The position numbers were made by a program, and so were the translations under genes. A model generated the notes under the pieces. The model saw only the letters and a list, made by a program, of their open reading frames with translations, was not told where the DNA came from and did no database searches. From contig NZ_CABPSQ010000001.1 in the NCBI RefSeq assembly GCF_902459775.1, positions 248,001 to 312,000 of the forward strand: a DNA stretch of 64,000 nt, read 5' to 3'. The stretch is from Pandoraea captiosa (lineage in GTDB: Bacteria > Pseudomonadota > Gammaproteobacteria > Burkholderiales > Burkholderiaceae). Positions 8,590 to 18,043 of this stretch are shown one piece after another; the first letter of the stretch is position 1, and each line of letters opens with the position of its first letter.

Positions 8590-11500
8590 ATGTCTCTGGC
8601 CAATTCCCCCAACGCCGACGATTCGGCATTGATGCGACGCTTTCTCGCCTTGCCGGCCGACAAGCGCCGTGTGTTTCAGACACGCGCCCGTGAACAAGGT
8701 ATCGATCTGGCCAGTCTGCCGATTCCCGGCGGTTTGCGTGAGGGCAGCGACGCACCGCTGTCGTACGCACAGCAGCGCCTGTGGGTCGTGGAACAACTCT
8801 CGCCGGGCACGGGCGCGTACAACATTCCGGCGGCGGTGCGCCTGCGTGGCAAGCTCGATGTTGACGCCCTCTCGCAGGCCTTTGCCGCCATCGTCGCGCG
8901 GCACGAAGCGCTGCGCACCAGTTTCCACGACGGTCCGGACGGCGCGGTGCAACGCGTGCATGCCGACGTGCCGTTCGCCATCGACTACGAGGACTGGCAG
9001 GGCGCTGCCGGGACCCGGGCCGAGCAGGACGCGCGCGTGCAGGCGTGCGCCCGCGACGAGGCGCTGCGCCCGTTCGCGCTGGACGCGGCGCCCTTGATGC
9101 GCGCGCGCCTGATGCGTCTGGCCGCCGATGAGCACGTGCTGTTGCTCACGTTGCATCACATCGTGGCGGACGCGTGGTCGATGACGCGTCTCGTCGAAGC
9201 CTGCACGCGCGCCTATGCGCATTTTTGCGACGCGTTAGGTGCCGCCGGCGCTCACGCCGGGCCGCTGCCCGCGCTGCCCATTCAGTACGCCGATTACGCG
9301 ATATGGCAACGCGGATGGCTCGAAGCCGGCGAACTGGCGCGCCAGTTGGATTACTGGCGAGGACTGCTGGGGGACGAGCATCCGGTGCTGCCATTGCCGC
9401 TCGATCGCGCACGTCCTGCCGTGCCGAGCGGCCGAGGGGCGACTTATGTCGTGCAAGTCGACGCCGCATTGACCGCGCGCTTGCGCGATCTGGCACGCAC
9501 TGGCAATACCACGCTCTACACGGTGTTGCTCGCCGCCTACGGTGTCTGGCTCGCGCGCCTGTCGGGCGTGCGCAACGTCTGCGTCGGTGTGCCGGTGGCG
9601 GGGCGCGCGAAGCTGGAAACGGAGCCGCTCATCGGCTTTTTCGTCAACACGCAGGTCATGCGCGTGCCGGTCGATCCGGTGGCGACGTTCACCGGTCTCG
9701 TCGCCACCATGCGCGCGCAGGCCATCGAAGCGCAGGCGCACGCGGACGTGCCGTTCGACAAGCTCGTCGAAGCGCTGCAACCGGCCCGCGACGCCGCCGT
9801 CAACGCGCTGTTTCAGGCCAAGTTCAATCACGAGATCGCGCGCGACGCGATGCCGGAGATGGCAGGGCTTCGCGTCGAACCAATTGCCGTGGCGGGGCAA
9901 AGCTCGCACTTCGATCTCTCGCTCGATACGCTGGAGCGCGGCGACACGTTGCAGATCGCAGTGACCTACGCGACGGATCTGTTCGACGCGACGACCGTCG
10001 AGCCGCTCGCCCGCGCGTTCCATGGTCTGCTCGATCAACTCTCGCGCTCGCCTGGCGAGCGTCTGGCGGATGTGTCGTTAGGGGAACAGGCACTTGCCGT
10101 GCTGGAAGGAGAGCGTCGTGCATGGGAGACCGGGGACTGGATGGCCGTCTGGGCATCGCGCGTTGCCCAGGACGGCGATGCGCTCGCCATCGATGGCGAG
10201 GATGGTGTCTGGTCGCGGCGCACGCTCGACGCGCATGCCAATCGCGTGGCACACGCCTTGTCGACGCGGGGTGTGGGCGCGGAAGATCGCGTGGCGCTGC
10301 TCATGCCGCGCAGCGCGGGGTGGGTGGCGGCGATGCTTGGCGTCTGGAAGCTCGGCGCAGCGTATGTTCCGCTGGACCCGACACAGCCGCGCGCGCGCCT
10401 TGAACAACTGATCGACGCCAGTGGCGCCAAGGTGCTCATCGTCGCGCCGGGGCTGGCCTCGTTGCCGCAGGTCGAGGGTTGTGAGACGCTGCCCATCGGG
10501 GCGTTGCTCTCGGCGGCAGACGGCGGCGGTATCCACCGCAACGCGCACCCGTCGCAGGCGGCATACGTCATCTACACGTCGGGGTCGACGGGACATCCGA
10601 AGGGCGTCGTCGTCGGGCGTGGGGCATTGCATAACTACGTGCAGGGCGTAGCGTCATGCCTGAGCGATCTGCCGGAGAACGCAGGCATGGCGATGGTCTC
10701 GACCGTTGCTGCCGACCTCGGGCACACCGTATTGTTCGGTGCGCTCGCCATGGGGCGACCCCTGTATCTCATGCCGCAGGACGATGCCTTCGATGCAGGC
10801 CGCTTCGCGCAATGGATGCGCGTGCGTGATATCGGTGTGATGAAGATCGTGCCGAGCCATCTCAAGGGACTGCTGCTCGCCGCCGGGCCGGATGTGCTGC
10901 CGCGCGAATGGCTGATCATCGGTGGCGAGGCAGCCGACGCGGAACTGCTTTCGCTGTTGCACACGCATCGACCGTCGCTGCGTGTGCTCAACCACTATGG
11001 CCCCACGGAGACGACCGTGGGCGTGCTCACGCATCGCGGCGTGTCGCAGGATGCCCCGCTGCCGGTGGGCGCGCCATTGCCGAACGTGAGCGCCTACGTA
11101 CTGGATGACGATCTCAACGCGGTGCTGCCCGGCGTGAGTGGCGAGCTGTATATCGGTGGTGTCGCGCTCGCGCGTGGGTATCTTGGCGAACCGGCCAGGA
11201 CGGCGGAGCGGTTCGTGCCGGACCCGTGGCGTCCCGGTGCGCGGATGTATCGCACGGGCGACCGCGTGAAACGTCGGGTGGATGGCGAGATCGTCTATCT
11301 GGGCCGTGCGGACGATCAGGTCAAGATTCGTGGCTATCGCGTGGAGCCGGGCGAGGTCGCACACGCGGTGCGTGCGCTGGCCGGTGTACGCGACGCGCTT
11401 GTGCTCGTGGAGCGCGACGCCCGTGGGCAACCGCAGCTTCTGGGTTGCTTCACGGGGGTGGCAACGGAGGCCGAGGTGAAGGCTGCGCTTGCCACGTCGC

Positions 11501-12813
11501 TGCCCGCTGCGTGGGTGCCGTCGCGCCTCGTACGTCTGGACGCCTTCCCGCTGACCCCGAACGGCAAGGTCGATCGCCGCGCATTGCTGACGACGGTGGC
11601 GGCGACCGTGGAATCTTCCCGCGCCGAAGCCGTGGCGCAGGCTGCGCCGGGCAACGCGCTCGAAGCGCATATCGCCGACGTCTGGAAGACGGTGCTCAAG
11701 GCCGAGCACGTGAACCGTGAGGCCAACTTCTTCGAAATCGGCGGCGATTCCATCCTCGCGTTGCAAGTGATCGCTCGCCTCAAACGCGGCACGCCGGCGC
11801 TCAAGATCACGTTGCGTGAGCTGATGCAGCACGGCACCGTCGCGAAGCTGGCCGCGGCGCTGTCGCCGTCGGATGCCACGCCCGAGGCGAGTCGCGATCT
11901 GCTGGTGCGCCTGCTGGTGCGCCTGAATGACAGCGCGTCGGCGGCGCCTGCGTTGTTCTGTGTGCATCCGGCAGTGGGAACGGTGTTCGATTACCGGCCA
12001 CTGGCGCAGGCGCTCGTCGGGCAGCGACCCGTCATGGGTATTCAGTCGCGCATGCTGCTCGATCCGGCATGGTCGGACTCGTCGCTCGACGCGATGGCCG
12101 CGTGTTACGTCGACGCCGTTCGTGCCGCACAACCGCAGGGTCCATACCACCTGCTCGGATGGTCGCTGGGCGGCCCGATTGCGCTGTCGATGGCCGAACG
12201 CCTGCGTGCTGATGGCGAGACCGTCGCATTTCTCGGACTGGCCGACGCGTTCGTGCCGAAGGAGGATGACGCGGCTATATCGTCATCACCATCGCCATCA
12301 CCATCGTCGCGCGACTGGACGGGCGACTTGCTCGACTATCTGGTCACGATCTTGCCGCAGGTCGATGCGCAAAGGCTGCGCGAATCGCTGGCGCCGCATG
12401 CGGGCAAGCCGCTCGACGAGGGCGTGCTCGCCGCTGCCGTCGATGCTGCGCTGACGATGCATCGGCGCGAGCAAGAGGAGGCGCCGGGCGCCGGGGCAGA
12501 CTACGCGTCGCTCGGCCGTGACGAGCTTGCCCACATGTTTCGTGTCACAGCCCATCTGCGCGCGCTGGCCGATGCGCATCGGATGCGTCCGGCTGGCGTG
12601 CCCGTGCATGTGTGGTGGGTCGAGCAGCGAGCTTTGGTCGATCGCGCGCGGCTCGCACGTGCGGTCGGTGCACCCCCGGCCTACGAGGCAACGGTGGCGT
12701 CGAGTCACATGCAACTGCCGCGCGCGAAGCCGTGGATCGAGGACGTTGCGCGTGCATTGCGCGAAGTGAGTACTCCCGGGGGAGCAGGCGGGGCCTGGCG
12801 GCTCGCGTCTTGA
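8590..12813 (+). CDS. Terminal NRPS module, aspartate-type (C-A-PCP-TE)
   Basis: 1407 aa. I start at the ATG at 8590, because AGAAGGA lies 7 nt before it; an upstream in-frame GTG at 8566 has no such site. Domains: condensation (about 50-470, motif HHIVADA from 189, with Ala where Gly is usual), adenylation (about 515-1000, YVIYTSGSTGHPKG from 659), carrier (Ser1054 in IGGDSI) and type I thioesterase (about 1120-1407, GWSLGG with Ser1192). The adenylation pocket, aligned by eye to GrsA, reads D-L-T-K-I-G-H-V-G-K, the well-known aspartate / beta-hydroxyaspartate code. The thioesterase makes this the last module, which releases the peptide. It lies 91 nt after the preceding NRPS on the same strand. 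No aspartyl beta-hydroxylase is seen in the window, so whether the residue is hydroxylated is open. Confidence 0.95.
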   Translation: MSLANSPNADDSALMRRFLALPADKRRVFQTRAREQGIDLASLPIPGGLREGSDAPLSYAQQRLWVVEQLSPGTGAYNIPAAVRLRGKLDVDALSQAFAAIVARHEALRTSFHDGPDGAVQRVHADVPFAIDYEDWQGAAGTRAEQDARVQACARDEALRPFALDAAPLMRARLMRLAADEHVLLLTLHHIVADAWSMTRLVEACTRAYAHFCDALGAAGAHAGPLPALPIQYADYAIWQRGWLEAGELARQLDYWRGLLGDEHPVLPLPLDRARPAVPSGRGATYVVQVDAALTARLRDLARTGNTTLYTVLLAAYGVWLARLSGVRNVCVGVPVAGRAKLETEPLIGFFVNTQVMRVPVDPVATFTGLVATMRAQAIEAQAHADVPFDKLVEALQPARDAAVNALFQAKFNHEIARDAMPEMAGLRVEPIAVAGQSSHFDLSLDTLERGDTLQIAVTYATDLFDATTVEPLARAFHGLLDQLSRSPGERLADVSLGEQALAVLEGERRAWETGDWMAVWASRVAQDGDALAIDGEDGVWSRRTLDAHANRVAHALSTRGVGAEDRVALLMPRSAGWVAAMLGVWKLGAAYVPLDPTQPRARLEQLIDASGAKVLIVAPGLASLPQVEGCETLPIGALLSAADGGGIHRNAHPSQAAYVIYTSGSTGHPKGVVVGRGALHNYVQGVASCLSDLPENAGMAMVSTVAADLGHTVLFGALAMGRPLYLMPQDDAFDAGRFAQWMRVRDIGVMKIVPSHLKGLLLAAGPDVLPREWLIIGGEAADAELLSLLHTHRPSLRVLNHYGPTETTVGVLTHRGVSQDAPLPVGAPLPNVSAYVLDDDLNAVLPGVSGELYIGGVALARGYLGEPARTAERFVPDPWRPGARMYRTGDRVKRRVDGEIVYLGRADDQVKIRGYRVEPGEVAHAVRALAGVRDALVLVERDARGQPQLLGCFTGVATEAEVKAALATSLPAAWVPSRLVRLDAFPLTPNGKVDRRALLTTVAATVESSRAEAVAQAAPGNALEAHIADVWKTVLKAEHVNREANFFEIGGDSILALQVIARLKRGTPALKITLRELMQHGTVAKLAAALSPSDATPEASRDLLVRLLVRLNDSASAAPALFCVHPAVGTVFDYRPLAQALVGQRPVMGIQSRMLLDPAWSDSSLDAMAACYVDAVRAAQPQGPYHLLGWSLGGPIALSMAERLRADGETVAFLGLADAFVPKEDDAAISSSPSPSPSSRDWTGDLLDYLVTILPQVDAQRLRESLAPHAGKPLDEGVLAAAVDAALTMHRREQEEAPGAGADYASLGRDELAHMFRVTAHLRALADAHRMRPAGVPVHVWWVEQRALVDRARLARAVGAPPAYEATVASSHMQLPRAKPWIEDVARALREVSTPGGAGGAWRLAS

Positions 12814-12828
12814 AGGTGGGGTTGCCGT

Positions 12829-12863
12829 CCGCCCGCCACGCATTGAAAACGCGTGGCGGGCGG
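12829..12863. terminator. Terminator-like hairpin between convergent NRPS and receptor genes
   Basis: A perfect 13-bp stem (12829-12841 with 12851-12863) encloses a 9-nt loop, 16 nt after the NRPS stop. There is no T-run on either side, so it may act as a strong hairpin or RNA 3'-end stabiliser and not as a classical intrinsic terminator. It sits between genes that converge. Confidence 0.6.
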
Positions 12864-12930
12864 CGTGCCCAACGCTCACTGATTCAGTCTGGCTCAGCGC
12901 ATCGAGCCGATGACCGACTCACCGACTGAC

Positions 12931-15165
12931 TTACCAACTGTACTTTGCCGTTCCCAGGATCGTGCGACGGGCGCCGTAGGCGCATTGCGAGGTCGTCACA
13001 CACACGACGTAGGTCTTGTCGAAGATGTTGCTGCCGTCGAGCTGGAAGCGCCAGTGCTTGTCGTATTGATAGTGCAGGCCAAGATCGACCAGCGTGCGCG
13101 AGGGCGCCTGTCCGGCGGTATTGGTGGCGTCGATGTAGGTGGGGCCGACATAACGGACACCGCCATTGAACCCGAATCCCTTGAGCACGCCGGTGTGGAA
13201 CGTGTAATCCGCCCACAGCGCCGCAGCGGTGCGCGGCTGCTGCGGCGGAACCTTGTCGAGCAGCGTCGGATCGTTGGTCTTCGAGTTGACGATGTTGGTG
13301 TTCGTGTATGAGCCGATCACCTTCAGGTTGTCGGTGATTTCCCCGACGGCTTCCAGTTCGAAGCCCTTGGAATGCTGCTCGCCCGTCGTGACCGAGAATG
13401 CCGTGTTGGCCGGGTCCGGTGTGAGCACGTTCGTCATGCGGATGTCGAACAACGAGAGCGTGACGAAGCTGTTGTAACCCTTGGGCTGGTACTTCACGCC
13501 GATTTCATACTGTTTGCCCTTCGACGGATTGAACTGGTTGCCGAAGCGGTCCACGCCGACGTTCGGCTGGAACGACTCGGAATAACTGAAGTAGGGGGCC
13601 AGTCCCATGTCGAACAGATACGTCAGGCCGGCGCGATACGTGGCTTGCGAATCGGCCTGACTCGACGAGCGGTTCGTCAGGCGGTTGTAGACATTCTGCG
13701 CCGCCCAGTCCTGACGCACGCCGAGCGTGAGCAACCACTTGTCGTACTTGATCTGGTCCTGGAAGTAGAGCCCGCCCTGGGTGTAGCGCGAGTCGGTGTC
13801 TGCCGCCTGACGCGTCAGACCGAACACCGCCGCGCCATAGTTCGGCGCGAAGACGTCGAGCTGGTTGGCCGCGCTGGCGACGCCCTGACGCATGCTGCGA
13901 TGCTCGTTGTAGTAGTAATAATCGAAGCCGAACAGCGCCACGTGCGAGAGCGGCCCGGTCTGGAACTTCGTCTGCAACTGGTTATCGATCGTGACCACGT
14001 CCGTCTGACGATAGTCGGCGAACGGCAGGCGGTTGATCATCCGGGTACTGCCCGGCGCGTACCCCAGTCCGTAGGCATCCGTGTCGACCTTGTAGTCGAA
14101 GTACGAATAGCGCGTGGCCTGTCTGAACGTGACCTGATCGTTGAAGCGGTGTTCGAGCTGATAGCCTGCGAAGACTTGTTCGCGCTTGATGTTGTCGTAG
14201 TTCGGGTCGCCCACGAAACGGCCGACCGGAATCTGGCCGTTCGGATTGGGCAGCACCGTGCCCGACGCGGGCAGGAACTGGCCGAAGCCGAGCTTGTCGC
14301 GCTGATAGCTCGCCTCGAACGTGATGGTGGTCTTGTCCGTGGCTTTCCACGTGAGCGACGGTGCGATGTAGATGCGGTCGTTGGGCGTGTCATCGACCTG
14401 GGTGTTGCTGTCGCGGAACAGACCGACGAGGCGGTAGAGCACCTTGCCGTCGGCATCGAGCGGGCCGCTGAAGTCGAACGCGGCCTGCTTGTTCCTGAAG
14501 GATCCAGCCGAGAGCTGGATTTCGTGAAGCGGGGTTTCGAGCGGCTTTTTCGTGACCATGTTGATCAGGCCGCCGGGGGTGTTCTGCCCGTAGAGCACCG
14601 AGGACGGACCGCGCAGAATTTCGATGCGCTCCAGTCCGTAAGGGTCCAGTTGATACTCGGTGGCCGATTGCAGACGCGTGCCGTCCATGTACATGCCCAG
14701 CGTCGACGCCGAAAAGCCGCGAATGTTGATCCAGTCGAAACGGGTTTCGAAGCCGGCGTTGTCGGGCAGCACGCCGGCGCTGTAACGCATGGCCTGACTG
14801 ACCGACTGTGCCCCCAGATCCTGAATCATCTCCTTCGGAATGACCGACACCGACTGCGGGTTCTCGATGAGCGGCGTGTCGGTCTTGGTGCCCGTGGTGC
14901 TGCGCTTGGCGACGATCCCGTCAACCGGACCGGCACCGTTTTCCTCGGCGCGCTCCGCATTCACTTGCGTGGGGGCGAGGGCGACGTCGCCCGACGCGCC
15001 GGCCGTCTGTGCAACCGTCTGCGCCCACGCCCCGCCACCAAACGTCAGCGGTGCGAACGCCAGACCGGCGGCCATGGCGATATGACGGTGGATTGGGCGG
15101 ATCGAACGATGCATCGATCGCTGGCGACTGGCCCCCCGGCCATGGACGCTCCCGTAGTGCTTCAT
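12931..15165 (-). CDS. TonB-dependent siderophore receptor (FhuA/FpvA-like)
   Basis: 744 aa outer-membrane receptor that would import the ferric siderophore made by the adjacent NRPSs. I start at the ATG whose codon ends at 15165 because AGGAG sits 8 nt before it; the frame is open 66 bases further upstream without a ribosome site. A long basic N-terminus with a signal peptide ends near GGGAWAQ. The plug domain follows (ENPQSVSVIPKEMIQDLG, INIRGF, ILRGPSSVLYGQNTPGGLINMVTK). The rest is a beta-barrel rich in aromatic residues, ending in Trp as expected for BAM recognition. There is no N-terminal signalling (STN) domain, so it should not itself drive an ECF sigma cascade. It converges on the NRPS operon. 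I could not find a convincing Fur box upstream. Confidence 0.93.
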   Translation of the reverse strand: MKHYGSVHGRGASRQRSMHRSIRPIHRHIAMAAGLAFAPLTFGGGAWAQTVAQTAGASGDVALAPTQVNAERAEENGAGPVDGIVAKRSTTGTKTDTPLIENPQSVSVIPKEMIQDLGAQSVSQAMRYSAGVLPDNAGFETRFDWINIRGFSASTLGMYMDGTRLQSATEYQLDPYGLERIEILRGPSSVLYGQNTPGGLINMVTKKPLETPLHEIQLSAGSFRNKQAAFDFSGPLDADGKVLYRLVGLFRDSNTQVDDTPNDRIYIAPSLTWKATDKTTITFEASYQRDKLGFGQFLPASGTVLPNPNGQIPVGRFVGDPNYDNIKREQVFAGYQLEHRFNDQVTFRQATRYSYFDYKVDTDAYGLGYAPGSTRMINRLPFADYRQTDVVTIDNQLQTKFQTGPLSHVALFGFDYYYYNEHRSMRQGVASAANQLDVFAPNYGAAVFGLTRQAADTDSRYTQGGLYFQDQIKYDKWLLTLGVRQDWAAQNVYNRLTNRSSSQADSQATYRAGLTYLFDMGLAPYFSYSESFQPNVGVDRFGNQFNPSKGKQYEIGVKYQPKGYNSFVTLSLFDIRMTNVLTPDPANTAFSVTTGEQHSKGFELEAVGEITDNLKVIGSYTNTNIVNSKTNDPTLLDKVPPQQPRTAAALWADYTFHTGVLKGFGFNGGVRYVGPTYIDATNTAGQAPSRTLVDLGLHYQYDKHWRFQLDGSNIFDKTYVVCVTTSQCAYGARRTILGTAKYSW

Positions 15166-15268
15166 TTGAGACTCCTGGTGTTTTTCGGAAACTGAGGCGA
15201 CGCGCGCACTCGTTTCCCCGGGCGACGGCACCTATCGAGTAGTGGACGAACCATGGCGACGGATATTT

Positions 15269-15296
15269 AAGGGCGCGTGCATCGTAGTGCGCCCTT
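15269..15296 (-). terminator. Hairpin at the end of the acylase gene
   Basis: An 8-bp perfect stem AAGGGCGC / GCGCCCTT with a 12-nt loop overlaps the acylase stop codon and is followed, on the minus strand, by TTAAATAT. It probably limits read-through from the acylase into the receptor gene, which would then need its own promoter in 15166-15268. Confidence 0.5.
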
Positions 15297-17919
15297 ACCG
15301 GGCTGAAGTGGACGATGGCGACGAGGGCGACGAGGGGGATGCCGGGAGCGATTGGAACAAGTGCTGCACGCCGGGTGTGTCGCGGGCTTCATCTGTCTCA
15401 TCCCCCGCATCGAACGGCGCCGTTTGCCAACGCTTGTCCGCCCAGGCCTGAAGCGCGGCGCCGTTGCGCGGATCGGTACGCTCGTCGGCGGGGCCGGACG
15501 CATCGAGTGTCGTGGCGTCGATGCCGCGCTCGGGCGCGGCCGGGAAGGAGACGACCTGCAGATAGGTGTCGCCGCGCGGCGTGGCGTCCATGGCGTAACG
15601 CCCCGGTCCCATACGAGCGTCGGCGCAAACGATGGAGAAGTAGCCTGCGATGTCGCATCCCCCGCCAAGCCCGATGCGCCGCCCGCCGCGCGTGGCGAAA
15701 AGCGCTTCGTCGCGGCGGCTGTCGAGCGCGAGCCCCATGCGTTGCAGTTCCAGCACGGCGGCGCCGAGGGCCTGCGAGAGCGTGGTGCGCTCGCCTGCAA
15801 GTTGACTGGGAGACGTGGCGGCCTGCGAGGGCACGAAGGCGTCGGCAAATGCGCGACGTCCCGTGACATCGACGCCCGTGAGCCGGATCCAGACGGCATC
15901 CCACAGATTGGCGCCCCGTGCGCCGCGCTCGCCGGTGCCGTCCCATGCGGCCAGCACGCGGCACGCCGGTGCGATATCCACGCTCAGGCCCACGCTCAGG
16001 CCCACGCTCTGGTCCGGCGCGAGCGGCTTGAGGTCGAGCGGTTTGTGGTCGAGCGGGTCGACCGTGAGGGGCACCTCGATGCGACGGGTTGGCTCGTCGG
16101 CTCCGCTACAGACCTGCGCCAGCAGCGACTCACGCGCGAGTCGCGCCGACAGCGGATCGGCCCGCAGCACCGTCTCACGCACGGCCTGCGTCGTGATGGG
16201 GCCGGCGGCGCGAAGGGCGGCAATGCGACGCAGACCCTCGCGCGTGCGCAGCGAGAGCGGCGCGTCGCGGCGACCAAGCACACCGGCAAGCGGGCGTGAT
16301 GCAAGGTCGGGGGCGTCGGGCGCGGCGAGCCACGCACTGTCGTTCATATTGGCGACGACCGTGGTGCTCATGATGTCCGGCATCTCGCGACGCCCCAGCG
16401 TGCCGGGCAGCGGGCTGTCCGGCGACGTTTGCCAGGCGCACGCGCTGCGGCTGCCATCGAGCACCGGAAGGCCCGGCGCCAGCTTGGCGAAGGCGTCTCC
16501 TGCGGGCCTTGCCGCGCATGCCGCCGCCAGCGTGTCGGGCACGCCCGGCACCGGACCGATGTCGCCGAACCATACGCGTGGATCCCCCCGGCCGATGGCG
16601 AGCGTATTGACCCAGGGATTGGCGGCGTCGACGCGCATGCCCGCGGCGAACGCGTCGAGCGAGCTGGCCTGCGCCATGCGCAGGTAGTGGTCGAGCAGGC
16701 CGAAGTTTCCGGCATTCGCGTCGCGCAGCACCATCGCCTGATGCGTCGTCCAGCCAAGCGCCGGGGACAGGGCGGAGAGGTCGACGAGCGGCCCGTCGGC
16801 AGTGCGATAGCGGATTCGGGAGACGACGGACGGGGTGCCCTGCGCGTCGCGCACCGGCACCTCGATGCGCACGCGCTGCATGGCTTCGGTACGGTCGTCG
16901 AGCCGGTAACGGGTGGGATCGGACGGATCGAGCGTCAGGGCCATCAGGCCGAAGCGCCGGGCGCTCGACACCGTGTGTGTCCAGGCGACGTTCCGAGTGA
17001 AGCCGATCATGATGAACGGCGCACCGAGCATGGCGACGCCGGACACGTCCAATTGGCCCGGAATGGTCAGGCGCGCCGGGTAGAGCCGGTCGGGGCCTTC
17101 CCAGTACCAGTGAGGGCTGCCGTAGAGGATCGACTGGCCCGTGGCGGTGAGTGCGGCCCCGACGGCGATTGCGTTGCTCCCGAGGCCTGCGTCACCGAGC
17201 GAACGCAAGGTGATGGACGGGGCCGCACGTTGTGTCGACACGGGACCGGGAATGGTCGTTGCCGCGCTGGCCGTCGGAGGCTGGGCGGTCGCGATGGCGG
17301 TGACTTGCGTGGCGGCGCCGGCCGCCAACGTGGCCGCGTAGAGCCGCCGATAGACGTCGTCTTCCGTGACGGCGCCCAGCGTGCGCAACCAGCCGGTATG
17401 GCGGCAGGCGGCGTGTCGGCCCGGGTCCGCGCCCTGTCGCACGTCATGCAGATAGCGGTTGATGCCTGCCGCGAAGCCCTGTGCAAGCGCACGACTGCGC
17501 GCGGACTGTGCCGCACGATATCGCGCCATGGTGGGCGCATCGAACGTCAGACGAAAGAAGGTGTCGGCATCGAGATTGTTCGGCTGGCCGAAGGTCGTGC
17601 GTTGGGCGACGCGGTTGTCTGCCCCGAACGTGAGTGATCGCTCGCCGCGAAACGTCACCAGGCTCTCGGCGAGCGTGCAGAGATTGTCCTGTGCCTGGGC
17701 GTAGCCGAAGCCATAGCCCAGACCGCCCCAGTCGTTCGCGCGGACGTGGGCGGTGCCGTCGGTCGTGCGACGCAGGACCGCCGAGTAACCTGCATCGGGC
17801 GCACTGGCGGCGTCGGCAGCATGCGAGGCATCGGACGTGGTTAGGACGGCTAGGGCGGCTAGGGTGCTGCAAGCAGCGCGGGCAGCGCGCAGGCGGGACG
17901 GCAGATGCGATCGGGACAT
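15295..17919 (-). CDS. Penicillin-acylase / PvdQ-like Ntn-hydrolase
   Basis: 874 aa, predicted periplasmic. I start at MSRSHLPSRL, which is followed by a typical signal peptide ending near ASHAADA; no strong ribosome site is visible, and the frame stays open upstream. The N-terminal nucleophile is Ser248 in LGSNAIAVG, so autoprocessing should give an alpha chain (about 30-247) and a beta chain (248-874). Downstream motifs typical of the family include GSPHW and GFTRNVAWTHT. PvdQ is about 760 aa, so this protein is longer. In pyoverdine-type pathways PvdQ removes the fatty acid from a lipidated precursor in the periplasm. The position between receptor and importer suggests a maturation role here, but an acyl-homoserine lactone acylase activity is equally possible from sequence alone. 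Confidence 0.88.
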   Translation of the reverse strand: MSRSHLPSRLRAARAACSTLAALAVLTTSDASHAADAASAPDAGYSAVLRRTTDGTAHVRANDWGGLGYGFGYAQAQDNLCTLAESLVTFRGERSLTFGADNRVAQRTTFGQPNNLDADTFFRLTFDAPTMARYRAAQSARSRALAQGFAAGINRYLHDVRQGADPGRHAACRHTGWLRTLGAVTEDDVYRRLYAATLAAGAATQVTAIATAQPPTASAATTIPGPVSTQRAAPSITLRSLGDAGLGSNAIAVGAALTATGQSILYGSPHWYWEGPDRLYPARLTIPGQLDVSGVAMLGAPFIMIGFTRNVAWTHTVSSARRFGLMALTLDPSDPTRYRLDDRTEAMQRVRIEVPVRDAQGTPSVVSRIRYRTADGPLVDLSALSPALGWTTHQAMVLRDANAGNFGLLDHYLRMAQASSLDAFAAGMRVDAANPWVNTLAIGRGDPRVWFGDIGPVPGVPDTLAAACAARPAGDAFAKLAPGLPVLDGSRSACAWQTSPDSPLPGTLGRREMPDIMSTTVVANMNDSAWLAAPDAPDLASRPLAGVLGRRDAPLSLRTREGLRRIAALRAAGPITTQAVRETVLRADPLSARLARESLLAQVCSGADEPTRRIEVPLTVDPLDHKPLDLKPLAPDQSVGLSVGLSVDIAPACRVLAAWDGTGERGARGANLWDAVWIRLTGVDVTGRRAFADAFVPSQAATSPSQLAGERTTLSQALGAAVLELQRMGLALDSRRDEALFATRGGRRIGLGGGCDIAGYFSIVCADARMGPGRYAMDATPRGDTYLQVVSFPAAPERGIDATTLDASGPADERTDPRNGAALQAWADKRWQTAPFDAGDETDEARDTPGVQHLFQSLPASPSSPSSPSSTSAR

Positions 17920-18043
17920 GGGTAAATATGCCGGTTGGTGATACGTCTCTTGAGCGACGAACCACCCGTTCCGGTGTTTAGGCGAGCGACGGTGCGCTTG
18001 CGGCCCCGCCACCTTCCGGACCCTCCGGAGCCCCGGACCTCCT
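17920..18043. promoter_or_regulatory. Divergent intergenic region, acylase / siderophore ABC operon
   Basis: The 124 nt between the acylase start and the importer ATPase must hold outward promoters for both transcription units. I could not identify a clear Fur box or sigma-70 hexamers by eye; an ECF-dependent promoter is possible but not shown. Confidence 0.4.

Noticed and set aside
13372-15195. Plus-strand open frame of about 600 codons opposite the TonB receptor
   Set aside because: Composition is Arg/Val/Glu-rich without motifs; the receptor on the other strand has full domain structure and a good start.
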